Of a stretch of 64,000 bases of DNA, positions 33,964 through 42,441 are shown one piece after another; the stretch's first letter is position 1, and each line of letters begins with the position of its first letter. Source of the DNA: Paenibacillus sp. (GTDB taxonomy: Bacteria; Bacteroidota; Bacteroidia; Bacteroidales; Muribaculaceae); the NCBI GenBank assembly GCA_023663345.1, contig JAMPHR010000002.1, positions 502,730 through 566,729 of the forward strand. Reading direction: 5' to 3'. The notes under the pieces were generated by a model, which saw only the letters and a list, made by a program, of their open reading frames with translations, did not search any database and was not told the DNA's origin. The translations under genes and the position numbers were made by a program.

Positions 33964-35100
33964 TTAGCCAATATCCTTTGGCTCGTTGGTCTGCACGGTC
34001 GTCTTGGCATCTGCTGTTGCCGACGGTTCGGCCGGATCGCTTATATACCGCTGGTAATAAGTCATGAGTATGGCTGTGACAGGCAGGGCGATGATCATGC
34101 CTATTATGCCGAGCAGACTGCCCCACACCGACAGCGACAGCAATATCACCGCCGGATTCATACCCATCTCCTTCCCCATGATATGAGGCGTGATTATATA
34201 GTCGCAGATGCACTGGCTCACCACATACACCAGTATGCACCGGCCAAACATCGAGGCAAATGCCACCTCGCCCGTGAGTGAGCATATAAAGCATATCACT
34301 CCCACCGGCACCAGTGTCACATACTGGAAATAAGGTATCATGTAGAGTATTCCCACCAGTATTCCCATCGGGATCGCCAGCGGGAGTTTGACTATCGAGA
34401 ATCCTATGCAATAGAATACAGCCGCACACAGCGCCACTACCCCCTGGCCGCGGAAATACCGGTCCATATAGTCCTGTACCTCATACACTATCTTCAGCAC
34501 ATCGGCCCTCCACTTGCGGGGTATGATGAGCTTGAACCCGTTGGAGATGGCCGGGTAGTCAATCAGTATGAAAAGTATGTATATCAGGGTGAGAAACCAT
34601 GAGATCATATCCATCACCACCGAGAGTGACTCCTCTATGATCGAGGATCCCTGGCTCATGAGGGTCTGCAGATGCGAGCCGTCGAGAAACGATGCCAGAT
34701 TGTCGGGGTCGAAATATTTGGCTATGAAATCCACCACCGATTTGTGAAACCGTGGCATGGCCCGCTGGCCCGAGGTCACGCTCTTGATGATGTCGCCGAG
34801 CGAGTCCAACTCATGGATCACCGACGGCAGAAACAGATACACCACAAGCCCGAGTACCACCGTCACGTCCACTATGGTGAGTATCGAGGGGATAACTCGC
34901 CCTTTGCATCCCACAAGCCGGCGGTTGAAATCCACCACCGGCTGAAGCAGATATGCTATGAGGCAAGCTACAAAAAATGGCAACAGCACATTGCTCAGAT
35001 AGCGTATGAGCCATACAAGCAATCCGGTGATGACCAGGCCGATGATGAGACGCATGATGCGGTCGGCGGTCCAATACCTCAGTGAAACGGGGGCCGACAT
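33964..35100 (-). CDS. AI-2E family (UPF0118) membrane protein
   Basis: A 378-aa polytopic protein. The pattern of the family (PF01594) is clear: two N-terminal helices (IMRLIIGLVITGLLVWLI, LPFFVACLIAYLLQPVV), a soluble loop region with helical amphipathic segments, then a C-terminal block with SWFLTLIYILFILIDYP, IPMGILVGILYMIPYFQY and MGMNPAVILLSLSVWGSLLGIIG. Members are named for a disputed AI-2 exporter; others are proton or ion antiporters. No LuxS-related gene is nearby, so the substrate is unknown. The C-terminus is a hydrophilic tail (ATADAKTTVQTNEPKDIG). It is convergent with aspD. Confidence 0.9.
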   Translation of the reverse strand: MSAPVSLRYWTADRIMRLIIGLVITGLLVWLIRYLSNVLLPFFVACLIAYLLQPVVDFNRRLVGCKGRVIPSILTIVDVTVVLGLVVYLFLPSVIHELDSLGDIIKSVTSGQRAMPRFHKSVVDFIAKYFDPDNLASFLDGSHLQTLMSQGSSIIEESLSVVMDMISWFLTLIYILFILIDYPAISNGFKLIIPRKWRADVLKIVYEVQDYMDRYFRGQGVVALCAAVFYCIGFSIVKLPLAIPMGILVGILYMIPYFQYVTLVPVGVICFICSLTGEVAFASMFGRCILVYVVSQCICDYIITPHIMGKEMGMNPAVILLSLSVWGSLLGIIGMIIALPVTAILMTYYQRYISDPAEPSATADAKTTVQTNEPKDIG

Positions 35101-35233
35101 ATATGGTAAAGGGTTAAAATAGTTGAAACGGTTTCTATATCTTCAACAATCACCCTCCTCCATAGGTTCAGCTATACTATTTATAGGATCGTTTCATTAT
35201 CTATGCGATATTATCGCACCTATTGTCCTGATC

Positions 35234-36643
35234 TCATATACTACTTTTGCGTATGCGCCACGAGGTAGGGTAAAGAGAGTTGGAGCGATTGCCGAGATTC
35301 TTCACCATGCCCAAGGGGGAGCCGGTGAATGTGAGGAGGACAAATCCACGGGCTGTGCCCTCGGGTAATACGGGCGACTCACCGCGCAGATAACGCAGGG
35401 CTGTGTCGAGGTCAACCTCAACAGCGGGGAATGTTCCGGGAGCAAGGGCCCGGGACATCACGAGCGACTGGGATGGCACAAGGTCGCGCCCCTTGATGTT
35501 GCCTATCACTATACCCTCGTGTATCACGTCCACATGCTGTCTCACCAGATTGAGCAGCGGCATGTGCTCCATGGGAAATGCGTTCACCCTGTCATCGGTG
35601 GCATAGATGTCGTAGCGGGCGGCATCATCAAGCCATGACTTGGATTCCGCAGGGATGGCTACGGATTTTTCCTTTCCCTTCCCTTTCCCCTTGGATTTGG
35701 AGCGCGATGCGGGAAGGTGACGGCCTGTATCGCCCGGCTCGCCGGGCTTGCGTATCACGGAGACAAACAATCCCTCTCCTCGGGTGTGCCCCGGCACAAA
35801 CCGGTAGCAGTGCATCGATGGATCTATGCGGCCCTTATCGTCCAGGGCACCGATAATGCCCCATGATTCATCGGTAGGTATCTCCACCGATTCTCCGCCG
35901 AGGTCGTCGATGAGATACTTCACCATCATTTCATCCTCCGAGCGGTTGAATGTGCAGGTGCTGTATATCATCACCCCTCCGGGACGCAGGGCCTCCCATA
36001 GATTGTCGACGATTTCGCGCTGACGGGCGGCGCACTCCTCGACAAGTCCACGGCTCCACTGGGCCACAGCCTCGGAGTCCTTGCGCATCATCCCCTCGCC
36101 CGAGCATGGAACGTCGGCGATGATGAGGTCAAATACTGGACCCATGTCGGCAAACCGTGCGGTGTCTCCTCGGGTGACTATCGAGGCCGGATAGCCCCAC
36201 TTGATAATGTTCTCGCGCAGGATGGCGGCACGTGACGGCACATATTCATTGGCCACCACTACCGATCCCTCCGGCAGGGCATCGATCACCGCCGTGGTCT
36301 TTCCGCCGGGAGCCGCGCAGGCATCGAGCACGGTGAGTGGACGGTGGCCCATCATGGCCACCAGCGAGCGCACCACGTGGCCGTGGAACATCGACGCCCC
36401 CTCCTGTACATAATACCTCCCCTGGTGCCAGCGGGGATCCATCGTGAACGACGGCCGTTCCTCCAGATAATATCCGTCGGGACACCATCTCACCCCGCCC
36501 GAAGTCTCGGCAGGGAGGGTGTCGGCCGGTTTGGCGCGGTTCACGCGCACCGATACTTCCGGTTCGCATCCGGCTATCGCTCCTGCGGCGTCTCCGAGGC
36601 CGAGGCCGTCGAGCATATCTATGAATTCGGAGGGAAGGGTCAT
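35234..36643 (-). CDS. rRNA m5C methyltransferase, RsmF/NSUN family
   Basis: A 469-aa SAM-dependent RNA cytosine-5 methyltransferase. SAM loop LDACAAPGGKTTAV (about residues 109-122), VANEYVPSRA, the nucleophile DVPCSGEGMMRKD (Cys about 179) and the release Cys in IYSTCTFNRSEDEM are all present. A C-terminal PUA-like extension (about 300-469) contains a Lys/Arg-rich stretch (SRSKSKGKGKGKEK). This matches the RsmF/YebU type rather than RsmB. The thioesterase gene lies upstream by 41 bp, with a GTTAT-type repeat between them. Confidence 0.9.
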   Translation of the reverse strand: MTLPSEFIDMLDGLGLGDAAGAIAGCEPEVSVRVNRAKPADTLPAETSGGVRWCPDGYYLEERPSFTMDPRWHQGRYYVQEGASMFHGHVVRSLVAMMGHRPLTVLDACAAPGGKTTAVIDALPEGSVVVANEYVPSRAAILRENIIKWGYPASIVTRGDTARFADMGPVFDLIIADVPCSGEGMMRKDSEAVAQWSRGLVEECAARQREIVDNLWEALRPGGVMIYSTCTFNRSEDEMMVKYLIDDLGGESVEIPTDESWGIIGALDDKGRIDPSMHCYRFVPGHTRGEGLFVSVIRKPGEPGDTGRHLPASRSKSKGKGKGKEKSVAIPAESKSWLDDAARYDIYATDDRVNAFPMEHMPLLNLVRQHVDVIHEGIVIGNIKGRDLVPSQSLVMSRALAPGTFPAVEVDLDTALRYLRGESPVLPEGTARGFVLLTFTGSPLGMVKNLGNRSNSLYPTSWRIRKSSI

Positions 36644-36644
36644 A

Positions 36645-36678
36645 AGGGTTATAAGTTTACGGGGTTATGAGGTTATGC
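36645..36678. repeat. Short GGTTAT-type array
   Basis: Reading the + strand: AGGGTTATAAGTTTACGGGG then TTATGAGGTTATGCC, i.e. four GTTTA/GTTAT units about 9-10 bases apart. No hairpin is attached. It fills the gap between the thioesterase stop and the methyltransferase ATG. Confidence 0.6.
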
Positions 36679-36684
36679 CGGGAC

Positions 36685-37128
36685 TCAGAATTTCTTGCCT
36701 TCGTAGTTTTCCAGAGCCTCACGCCACTCGGCGGTGATAGGCTCCGACTTGAGTGTCTTGGCATTGAAGCCCGACATGATGGTGCGGCATCGGCAACGCA
36801 CCCGCTGGTCATCGGTGGAATACACCCTCTGCTCCAGTGTGAGGCTCTTCTCACCTATGGCTACCACGGCGGTCTCCACCTCTATCTTGTCATCGAAGAA
36901 TGTGGGCATACAGAAATCACAGTTCACATTCACTATCACCACTCCTATCTCGCCCCATTTCAGCTTGTCGCCGAGCACGGCCTGGAAATAGCGGGTCTTG
37001 GCAAGATCCATGAATGTGAAATACACGCTGTTGTTGAGGTGCCCCAGCATGTCTATATCGTTGAACCGCATCTGCAGCGGCATGTGGTGACGGAAATGCT
37101 TGATTCCGCCTTCGCAGTAATCGCTCAT
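36685..37128 (-). CDS. Acyl-CoA thioesterase (4HBT hotdog fold)
   Basis: A 147-aa hotdog-fold protein. RFNDIDMLGHLNNSVYFTFMDLAKTRYF (about residues 21-48) is the 4-hydroxybenzoyl-CoA thioesterase pattern with the catalytic Asp in RFNDID and the helix after GHLNN. Such enzymes hydrolyse acyl-CoA esters; the chain length is not readable. It lies upstream of the methyltransferase and downstream of the DUF721 gene, all on one strand, with short gaps. Confidence 0.9.
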   Translation of the reverse strand: MSDYCEGGIKHFRHHMPLQMRFNDIDMLGHLNNSVYFTFMDLAKTRYFQAVLGDKLKWGEIGVVIVNVNCDFCMPTFFDDKIEVETAVVAIGEKSLTLEQRVYSTDDQRVRCRCRTIMSGFNAKTLKSEPITAEWREALENYEGKKF

Positions 37129-37155
37129 TGTTGTAAGTATATTATCTCAATTGTA

Positions 37156-37446
37156 CTAATGGAAAACTATCTCTTTCACCGTCTCGGTGCCCACTTGCCG
37201 GTTGATGGCCTCGATGAGCCGGTCGCGCACAAATCCCAATTCGTTCTTGAGCGGAGCCGAGGTCATGTACACGTGCATCACACCGTGGTCCACATATCGG
37301 CGTGTGGTATATCGGTTGATCGACGGACCCACCACGTCGGCCCATGCAGCTGACGCTCTCTGCTCGTTGAGCGAGTCGGTCAATCCGGCCTTGTCCATAG
37401 CCTCGTCTATTATGGCGGCTATATGCTTTGGATAAGTCCGTTTCAT
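37156..37446 (-). CDS. DUF721 (DciA-like) protein
   Basis: A 96-aa protein (MKRTYPKHIAAIIDEAMDKA...). I use the ATG overlapping the recF TGA as ATGA; the frame opens 11 codons earlier inside recF. It carries the DUF721 pattern with AWADVVGPSINRYTTRRYVDHGVMHVYMTSAPLKNELGF. DciA proteins load the replicative helicase DnaB in many bacteria, and coupling with recF suits a DNA metabolism role. It is shorter than typical DciA and could lack the disordered tail. Confidence 0.88.
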   Translation of the reverse strand: MKRTYPKHIAAIIDEAMDKAGLTDSLNEQRASAAWADVVGPSINRYTTRRYVDHGVMHVYMTSAPLKNELGFVRDRLIEAINRQVGTETVKEIVFH

Positions 37447-38546
37447 AGCGGGGTGAATCCCCCTTTCTCCACCCTCCACAGGCGGTAATCGCCACCCGTC
37501 CGGGCCATGATCTCGTCCAGATGGGTGCGGTTGGTATCGGTCACGAATATCTGCCCGAACCCCTCGCCGGTCACAAGCCCCATGATGCGCTCCACGCGCG
37601 TGGCATCGAGCTTGTCGAATATATCGTCGAGCAGCAGCAACGGCCTCATCCCGGTGGCATCGCGCAGAAAGTCATACTGGGCCAGTCTCAGGGCTATGGT
37701 GAATGTCTTGCATTGCCCCTGCGATCCGGTGCGCCTCATCGGCATCCCGTCCAGCTCCATCTCTATATCATCGCGGTGAGGGCCCACCGAGGTGTGCTTC
37801 ACTATCTCGTCGTGACGTCGCGCCTCGTCCATGAGCGTGCCCAGGGTCACTCCTCCTCCGCGCGACAGGTGGCTCTCATATTTCAGTGCCACATGCTCGC
37901 CGTCCTCTCCCGCTATCGCGGTATAGTAGCGGTCAAATATCTCTGTGAGGCTCTCCACCCATCCGGCACGCGCACGGTGGAGATAGTCGGCGCTCATCTC
38001 CATCATCACCTCCACGGCGCTGTAGAGCGCAGGGTCGACACATCCGTCGCGTAGCAGACGGTTTCTCTGCTCAAGCCCCTTGTTGTAACGTATCAGCGCA
38101 TCGAGATACTGCGGGTCGCTCTGCGAGATCACCATATCCATCCATCGGCGGCGCTCCTCTCCGCTCCCGCGTATCAGGTCTATATCCTGCGGGGCAACCA
38201 TCACCAGCGGGAAGGCCCCTATGTGGGCGCTCAACCGTTGATACTCCTTGCCTCCGCGTTTCAGGCTCTTGCGCCGTCCGGCGCCCATCCCCATCACCAG
38301 TTCTTCATCGATCCCCTTGCGCTCGTAGCGGCCCTTGACTATGGCCCACTCCTCGCCACGGCGTATGAGCATACGGTCGTTGACACCCGAGAAACTTTTG
38401 CAGAAACTCAGGAAATACACCGCATCGAGCAGGTTGCTCTTTCCCATGCCGTTGTTGCCCAGGAAACCGTTCACCTTGCCCGACAGCTCCAGCCGTGCCT
38501 CGGGGATATTCTTGAAATTATTTAGCGACAGTTCGTTAAGACGCAT
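37443..38546 (-). CDS. recF: Recombination mediator ATPase RecF
   Basis: A 367-aa SMC-like ATPase that helps load RecA at gaps. Walker A GFLGNNGMGKSNLLDAVYF (about residues 29-47), signature GSQGQCKTFTIALRLAQ and Walker B RPLLLLDDIFDKLD are intact. Start at MRLNELSLNNFKNI. Its TGA overlaps the DUF721 ATG by four bases (ATGA), so translation is coupled. In many genomes recF lies beside dnaA/dnaN; here it does not, as is common in Bacteroidetes. Confidence 0.95.
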   Translation of the reverse strand: MRLNELSLNNFKNIPEARLELSGKVNGFLGNNGMGKSNLLDAVYFLSFCKSFSGVNDRMLIRRGEEWAIVKGRYERKGIDEELVMGMGAGRRKSLKRGGKEYQRLSAHIGAFPLVMVAPQDIDLIRGSGEERRRWMDMVISQSDPQYLDALIRYNKGLEQRNRLLRDGCVDPALYSAVEVMMEMSADYLHRARAGWVESLTEIFDRYYTAIAGEDGEHVALKYESHLSRGGGVTLGTLMDEARRHDEIVKHTSVGPHRDDIEMELDGMPMRRTGSQGQCKTFTIALRLAQYDFLRDATGMRPLLLLDDIFDKLDATRVERIMGLVTGEGFGQIFVTDTNRTHLDEIMARTGGDYRLWRVEKGGFTPL

Positions 38547-38556
38547 TATATATTCT

Positions 38557-38949
38557 TTAAACTGATCTCAATTCGTTCATTAAATTGACAAACACGACTT
38601 TCAGAGAAGGTATCTCATTCACCGCGACATCGTATACCACATCAGCATCGATATTGAAATATCCATGAGCGATATGATCTCTCAATCCTTTGATACTACG
38701 CCATGGAATTTCCGGCGCATGTTCCTGTAGAAATTCGGGTAACAGCTTGTCAATCTTTTTCACACCTTCACCGATACTTTCAAGCAACATGCAACAAGCA
38801 GCCATCTTCTGCATTCCATCAGAGGATCCAACATAATCCTCCACGGATGTAACCGATTTATTCCAATCAATAATCATTCCGCAGGCATCCGCCATTTGGC
38901 CAAGCGTGTGCATGGCAATTTCCTTATTATGAAAATATTGCGATTCCAT
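38557..38949 (-). CDS. HEPN-type toxin (HepT-like)
   Basis: A 130-aa helical protein. The start at MESQYFHNKEIAMHTLGQ is chosen because the longer frame only reads back through the partner gene. The active-site motif of HEPN RNases, R-x4-H, appears as LRDHIAHGYFNID (R and H about residues 96-101), with the conserved Y after it. It overlaps the MNT-domain gene by 23 bp, the usual arrangement of MNT-HEPN modules, where the nucleotidyltransferase antitoxin neutralises HepT by AMPylating the Tyr of RxxxxHxY. Here H-G-Y is present. Confidence 0.85.
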   Translation of the reverse strand: MESQYFHNKEIAMHTLGQMADACGMIIDWNKSVTSVEDYVGSSDGMQKMAACCMLLESIGEGVKKIDKLLPEFLQEHAPEIPWRSIKGLRDHIAHGYFNIDADVVYDVAVNEIPSLKVVFVNLMNELRSV

Positions 38950-39223
38950 CACGGTCAATTTCCTGTTGAAGAAAAGAATCAAGTCGCGGAGACTTGCGTA
39001 CCACATCCACAGCCACGCCCAACAAATCCTGCAGAAAATCCTTCAGTGCAAGTATTCGGAATGCCTTTGGTGGCATGTCCACGAACACATCCACATCGCT
39101 GTCGGCGTGATTGTCGCCCCGAGCCATGGATCCGAACAGACACATTGACTTGACCCCGAATTCCTGACGGATATATGGGGAGGCGTTGATCAGTCGTGAG
39201 ATACATTCATTCCGTGAGCACAT
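38927..39223 (-). CDS. MNT-domain nucleotidyltransferase (antitoxin of HEPN module)
   Basis: A 98-aa minimal nucleotidyltransferase. The GS-x10-D-x-D motif is seen as GSMARGDNHADSDVDVFVD (about residues 31-49), with the downstream acidic residue in VDVVRKSP. In MNT-HEPN systems this protein modifies and inactivates the HEPN toxin. It precedes and overlaps the HEPN gene and has a 37-bp promoter segment (39238-39274) shared with the neighbouring toxin-antitoxin pair. Confidence 0.88.
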   Translation of the reverse strand: MCSRNECISRLINASPYIRQEFGVKSMCLFGSMARGDNHADSDVDVFVDMPPKAFRILALKDFLQDLLGVAVDVVRKSPRLDSFLQQEIDRDGIAIFS

Positions 39224-39237
39224 AAGGCTTGGTAATT

Positions 39238-39274
39238 AATTCAATCTGCAAATATAACAAAAATTCCTCACTAT
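39238..39274 (-). promoter_or_regulatory. Shared promoter segment of the MNT-HEPN module
   Basis: On the minus strand this contains TATATTTG (39256-39249), a good -7 box. The 37 bp differ at about three positions from 39770-39806, which precedes the next toxin-antitoxin pair. No -33 TTTG lies at the standard distance. Confidence 0.6.
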
Positions 39275-39279
39275 GATAT

Positions 39280-39558
39280 TTATCCGAATAGATCAGCATG
39301 AGAGCCTGTATCTACCAATAGCAATACCAGTTGCGTATCATATTGCTCCCACAACAACAGCCAGTCAGGCTCAATGTGGCACTCCCATGTCCCGGAATAT
39401 TTACCTATAAGTTTATGTGGCCGATACTCAGGTGGGAGTGTACCGGTCGTCTCCAACGTGCTGATTGCTATGCGCAGCTTCTCAACATCAAGTCCTCTTT
39501 TATAGCATTTCTTAAGAGATTTCTTGAATTTGTTGGAATACTTGATTTCATACTTCAT
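39280..39558 (-). CDS. YafQ/RelE-type mRNA interferase toxin
   Basis: A 92-aa toxin of the RelE superfamily. It has the basic N-terminal KYEIKYSNKFKKSLKKCYKRG, the middle YRPHKLIGKYSGTWECHI and the YafQ-like catalytic region EPDWLLLWEQYDTQLVLLLVDTGSHADLF, with the His of GSHADLF as the likely catalytic residue. YafQ-like toxins cleave mRNA on the ribosome. The antitoxin gene lies upstream with an ATGA overlap. Confidence 0.92.
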   Translation of the reverse strand: MKYEIKYSNKFKKSLKKCYKRGLDVEKLRIAISTLETTGTLPPEYRPHKLIGKYSGTWECHIEPDWLLLWEQYDTQLVLLLVDTGSHADLFG

Positions 39559-39761
39559 ATTCCCAACACTTGCTTGAAAAGATCATCGGTGCTATCGGCA
39601 TGGTATATACGGCCGGCTTTTATATCGTCATAGGCCTCTTCGATGCCGGTCTTGGTTTTAGTTTTCGACTTGGCTATCGATACACCTTTGAGAGCACTCA
39701 GGATTTTTTTCAAGTGAGGAACCATCGAAGCGTCTTCTACATTGATCGTGATCTGTGTCAT
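39555..39761 (-). CDS. Antitoxin of the YafQ-type module
   Basis: A 68-aa protein beginning MTQITINVEDASMVPHLKKIL; the start at 39761 is preferred over a 14-codon longer frame because it follows the promoter segment at 39770 immediately. The beta-strand/helix N-terminus (ITINVED) is of the kind seen in ribbon-helix-helix or Phd-like antitoxins, and the acidic C-terminus (YHADSTDDLFKQVLGI) would wrap the toxin. It ends in TGA overlapping the toxin ATG. Confidence 0.85.
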   Translation of the reverse strand: MTQITINVEDASMVPHLKKILSALKGVSIAKSKTKTKTGIEEAYDDIKAGRIYHADSTDDLFKQVLGI

Positions 39762-39769
39762 AGGCTCGG

Positions 39770-39806
39770 AATTCAATCTGCAAATATAACAAATTTTCCC
39801 CACTAT
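39770..39806 (-). promoter_or_regulatory. Shared promoter segment of the YafQ-type module
   Basis: A near-copy of 39238-39274, again with TATATTTG on the minus strand (39788-39781). It ends 8 bases before the antitoxin ATG, so the transcript is leaderless or nearly so. Confidence 0.6.
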
Positions 39807-40146
39807 TCATCCACGACGGTGAGGGATTTTCAAGGGAGCGTATGCCAGCCACGTCAGCAATCCCGCCGATCCCCACGTGCCATCGAACTTTAGCCCGTCC
39901 CCGGGCGTTGATATATGATGAATATGACTTTAGCAAGTAGCTGATAAAATGTAACAAAATGAAATAATTGATATACAAACCTACAATAACCGCTCTTTTT
40001 AACTTTTTTAATTAAAAATTACCCGTCGGCTTGGTAAAATCTCTTAACTTTGCAGTTTGTTATCCTTATTATCCCTTCATGGGCCGATAGGATACCGACC
40101 GCCGGTGCCATGCCGGCACATACATAGAAACATCAATATATAAATC
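39807..40146. other. Intergenic region upstream of the FKBP pair
   Basis: No gene is seen. A TAACTTTG -7 box at 40045-40052 on the + strand lies about 95 bases before the FKBP ATG, without a clear -33 partner. The predicted 5' leader contains a small hairpin GCCGG-TGCCATG-CCGGC near 40101-40117. The left half (39810-40000) is AT-rich and belongs to the upstream side of the toxin-antitoxin block. Confidence 0.5.
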
Positions 40147-40767
40147 ATGGAAAATAAAGAACTTGACCGCATCAGCTATGCTCTCGGACTGAGCATGGGC
40201 AATAACTTCCGCGCAAGCGGCATACAATCCATCAACGTTCAGGATTTCGCCGACGGTGTGGCTGCCGTGTTCTACGGAGCCGAGCCCAAGATGTCCTACG
40301 ACGAAGCCAAGGCCGAGATACAGAAATTCTTCGAGGCTATGGAGGCAAAGCAGAAAGCCGAGGCCGACAAGATGGCCGAGATCAATGCCGAGGCCGGCAA
40401 GAAATATCTTGAGGAGAACGGCAAGCGTGCCGAGGTGAAGACCACTGCCTCAGGCCTCCAGTATGAGGTGCTCACCGAGGGTGACGGTCCCATGCCCAAG
40501 GCTACCGACCGCGTGGAGGTACACTATACCGGCAAGCTTATCGACGGTACCGTATTTGACAGCTCGGTTGAGCGTGGCGTGCCCGCCACATTCGGCGTCA
40601 CCCAGGTGATCCCCGGATGGGTCGAGGCCCTTCAGCTCATGAAGGCCGGCTCCAAGTGGCGTCTTCACATCCCCTCACAGCTCGCCTACGGCCCCAACGG
40701 TGCAGGCGGCGTGATCGGCCCCAACGCCACCCTTATCTTTGACGTGGAGCTCCTCAAGGTCCTCTGA
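40147..40767 (+). CDS. FKBP-type peptidyl-prolyl isomerase
   Basis: A 206-aa protein with an FkpA-type N-terminal dimerisation domain (about 1-85, SYALGLSMGNNFRASGI then a Lys/Glu/Ala coiled coil KAEADKMAEINAEAGKKYLE) and a C-terminal FKBP domain (about 100-206: EVHYTGKLIDGTVFDSS, FGVTQVIPGWVEAL, LHIPSQLAYG, ATLIFDVELLKV). No signal peptide is seen, so it may act in the cytoplasm. It catalyses cis-trans isomerisation of prolyl bonds. It is followed by a lipoprotein FKBP 38 bp later, likely on the same transcript. Confidence 0.95.
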   Translation: MENKELDRISYALGLSMGNNFRASGIQSINVQDFADGVAAVFYGAEPKMSYDEAKAEIQKFFEAMEAKQKAEADKMAEINAEAGKKYLEENGKRAEVKTTASGLQYEVLTEGDGPMPKATDRVEVHYTGKLIDGTVFDSSVERGVPATFGVTQVIPGWVEALQLMKAGSKWRLHIPSQLAYGPNGAGGVIGPNATLIFDVELLKVL

Positions 40768-40804
40768 TCTAAAATCAATCATTAACACAAAATCTATAAA
40801 AGAA

Positions 40805-41716
40805 ATGAAGAAAATTTTAGCAGTCTGCGGTGTGGCCGCAGCATTGTTAGGCATGAGCGCCTGTGGCAACTCAGGTTCAGCAAGCCAGGCCGACAAGGGT
40901 TTTGCCGACTCTCTCGCTACATATCTCGGCATGACTCAGGGTATGCGTCTCTCAGGCGATTACAACTCTATCCCCCAGGAGCAGAAGGACGCTCTTAAGA
41001 AGGACGACATCCTGCGCGGTTTCAAGCAGGTGATCATGACCGATACTACCCAGCAGGGCTACCTCACCGGTCTCTCCTTCGGTCTCCAGCTCGCAGGTCA
41101 GCTCTACCGTTACGAGCAGGCCGGTATCCCCGTTGACCGCGCCAAGGTATACGAGGCTTATGCCAAGGCCTTCAAGACCGACTCCGTAAGCATGGACGAG
41201 ATGCGCGAGGCCCAGGGCACATTCCAGATGCTCGCCCAGCAGGCTCAGCAGAAGATCATGCAGTACTATCAGGCTCAGGAAGAGGCTGCAAAGGCTGCCA
41301 AGGAGAACTCTCCCGAGGCTAAGGAGAACAAGGAGAAGGGCGCTGCCTATATCCAGGACGCTATCAAGAACGATCCCTCCATCAAGACTACCGAGAGCGG
41401 TCTCGCTTACAAGGTTGTAAACGAGGGTACAGGTGAGGCTGTAGGCCAGAACGGTTCTGCCGTTGTCAAGTACAAGGGCCAGCTCATCGACGGTACCGTA
41501 TTCGACAGCAACGATCAGGGCGCCAACCTCAGCCCCCGTGGCACTGTGCCCGGATTTGCCGAGGGTCTCGCAATGATGAACAAGGGTGCCAAGTACATCC
41601 TCTACATCCCCGGCGAACTCGCCTATGGTGTTGACGGACAGCCCCAGGCCGGTATCGGCCCCAACGCTACCCTCGTATTCGAGGTTGAGGCTGTTGACGT
41701 TACTCCCGGTAAGTAA
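40805..41716 (+). CDS. FKBP-type isomerase lipoprotein
   Basis: A 303-aa exported protein. The start is the ATG giving MKKILAVCGVAAALLGMSAC, a lipobox-type signal with Cys at residue 20. The mature part repeats the FkpA layout: FADSLATYLGMTQGMRL dimerisation domain, a long helical coiled coil (MQYYQAQEEAAKAAKENSPE), and an FKBP domain (VVKYKGQLIDGTVFDSNDQG, GFAEGLAMMNKGAKYILYIPGELAYG). It is a periplasmic or outer-membrane isomerase/chaperone, a paralogue of the preceding cytoplasmic-looking one. A strong terminator follows at 41753. Confidence 0.95.
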   Translation: MKKILAVCGVAAALLGMSACGNSGSASQADKGFADSLATYLGMTQGMRLSGDYNSIPQEQKDALKKDDILRGFKQVIMTDTTQQGYLTGLSFGLQLAGQLYRYEQAGIPVDRAKVYEAYAKAFKTDSVSMDEMREAQGTFQMLAQQAQQKIMQYYQAQEEAAKAAKENSPEAKENKEKGAAYIQDAIKNDPSIKTTESGLAYKVVNEGTGEAVGQNGSAVVKYKGQLIDGTVFDSNDQGANLSPRGTVPGFAEGLAMMNKGAKYILYIPGELAYGVDGQPQAGIGPNATLVFEVEAVDVTPGK

Positions 41717-41752
41717 TCACCACCCATCCCGCACTGCGGGAATATGAAATAA

Positions 41753-41802
41753 GCGCGAGGCGCGGATGGCCTGTATGGCCTCCACGCCCCGCGTTGTTTT
41801 TT
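41753..41802 (+). terminator. Intrinsic terminator after the FKBP pair
   Basis: The hairpin built from GCGCGAGGCGCGGATGGCC and GGCCTCCACGCCCCGCG (41753-41793, imperfect, about 16 bp) is followed by TTGTTTTTTG. Confidence 0.85.
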
Positions 41803-41842
41803 GCCTCTTGTTTTCTCAGAGAGTACTGCCCCCGATCTTATA

Positions 41843-42370
41843 TTAAAGCATCCTGAGAGCCTGGAGCAGTTCGAGGGTATCCATGCGTGAGAGAGTGCGC
41901 CGGGTGGTGAGAGCCGAAGCGAAATCATGGGCCACGGCCTGGACCCCGCGGTGGGCAAACACGCGCCCTAGATAGGAATAGCTCTTGTCAAACAGACGGT
42001 CCACCTCGTCAGGCTCAAGCGCACATGCGCCTGCCCCATCATCGTGGGCAGCCGACTTAAGCTCCTTGGCCACATCATCGGGCACCATCTGTCCCGAATG
42101 TACTATATGACGGCACATCACATTGGCGATGAGCATCGAGACACCTATGTTGAAATTCTTCACAATCTGGCTCCAAGCCGTCTTGGCCGACACGCCCGGA
42201 TTGCCCGCGAAATAGAAATCGGGCGACAGCTCGATCAGCATCCCCGGATCCTCGGCATCGAGATTGATAGAATACAGCAGATCGTCGCCATCATAGATCA
42301 TCAGTCCGATCGCCATTCCTGCCGCGCCGTATGCACGGTCAGCCTCGTCAGTATATCTGAATTTTTCCAT
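41843..42370 (-). CDS. Unrecognised 175-aa conserved-looking protein
   Basis: A soluble protein (MEKFRYTDEADRAYGAAGMA...) of 175 aa without signal or membrane segments. The N-terminal part has alternating strands (GLMIYDGDDLLYSINLDAED, MLIELSPDFYFAGNPGVSAK), the middle is helical (QIVKNFNIGVSMLIANVMCRHIVHSG), and the C-terminus a long helix bundle (EVDRLFDKSYSYLGRVFAHRGV...). No catalytic motif is seen. It stands alone on the minus strand, convergent with the FKBP pair and downstream of porZ; no link to T9SS is demonstrated. Function unknown. Confidence 0.75.
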   Translation of the reverse strand: MEKFRYTDEADRAYGAAGMAIGLMIYDGDDLLYSINLDAEDPGMLIELSPDFYFAGNPGVSAKTAWSQIVKNFNIGVSMLIANVMCRHIVHSGQMVPDDVAKELKSAAHDDGAGACALEPDEVDRLFDKSYSYLGRVFAHRGVQAVAHDFASALTTRRTLSRMDTLELLQALRML

Positions 42371-42441
42371 ATTGTATTATGTATATGAGCCGGTGGCCCA
42401 TCTGTATCATGTCTAAAAATTATAACGTCGTGCGGGGCGGG

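Noticed and set aside
38557..39761. A CRISPR or larger defence island around the toxin-antitoxin modules
   Set aside because: No spacer-repeat array, nuclease or integrase; only two short modules are present.
41843..42370. Possible T9SS component next to porZ
   Set aside because: No signal peptide, membrane segment or T9SS motif; adjacency alone is not enough.
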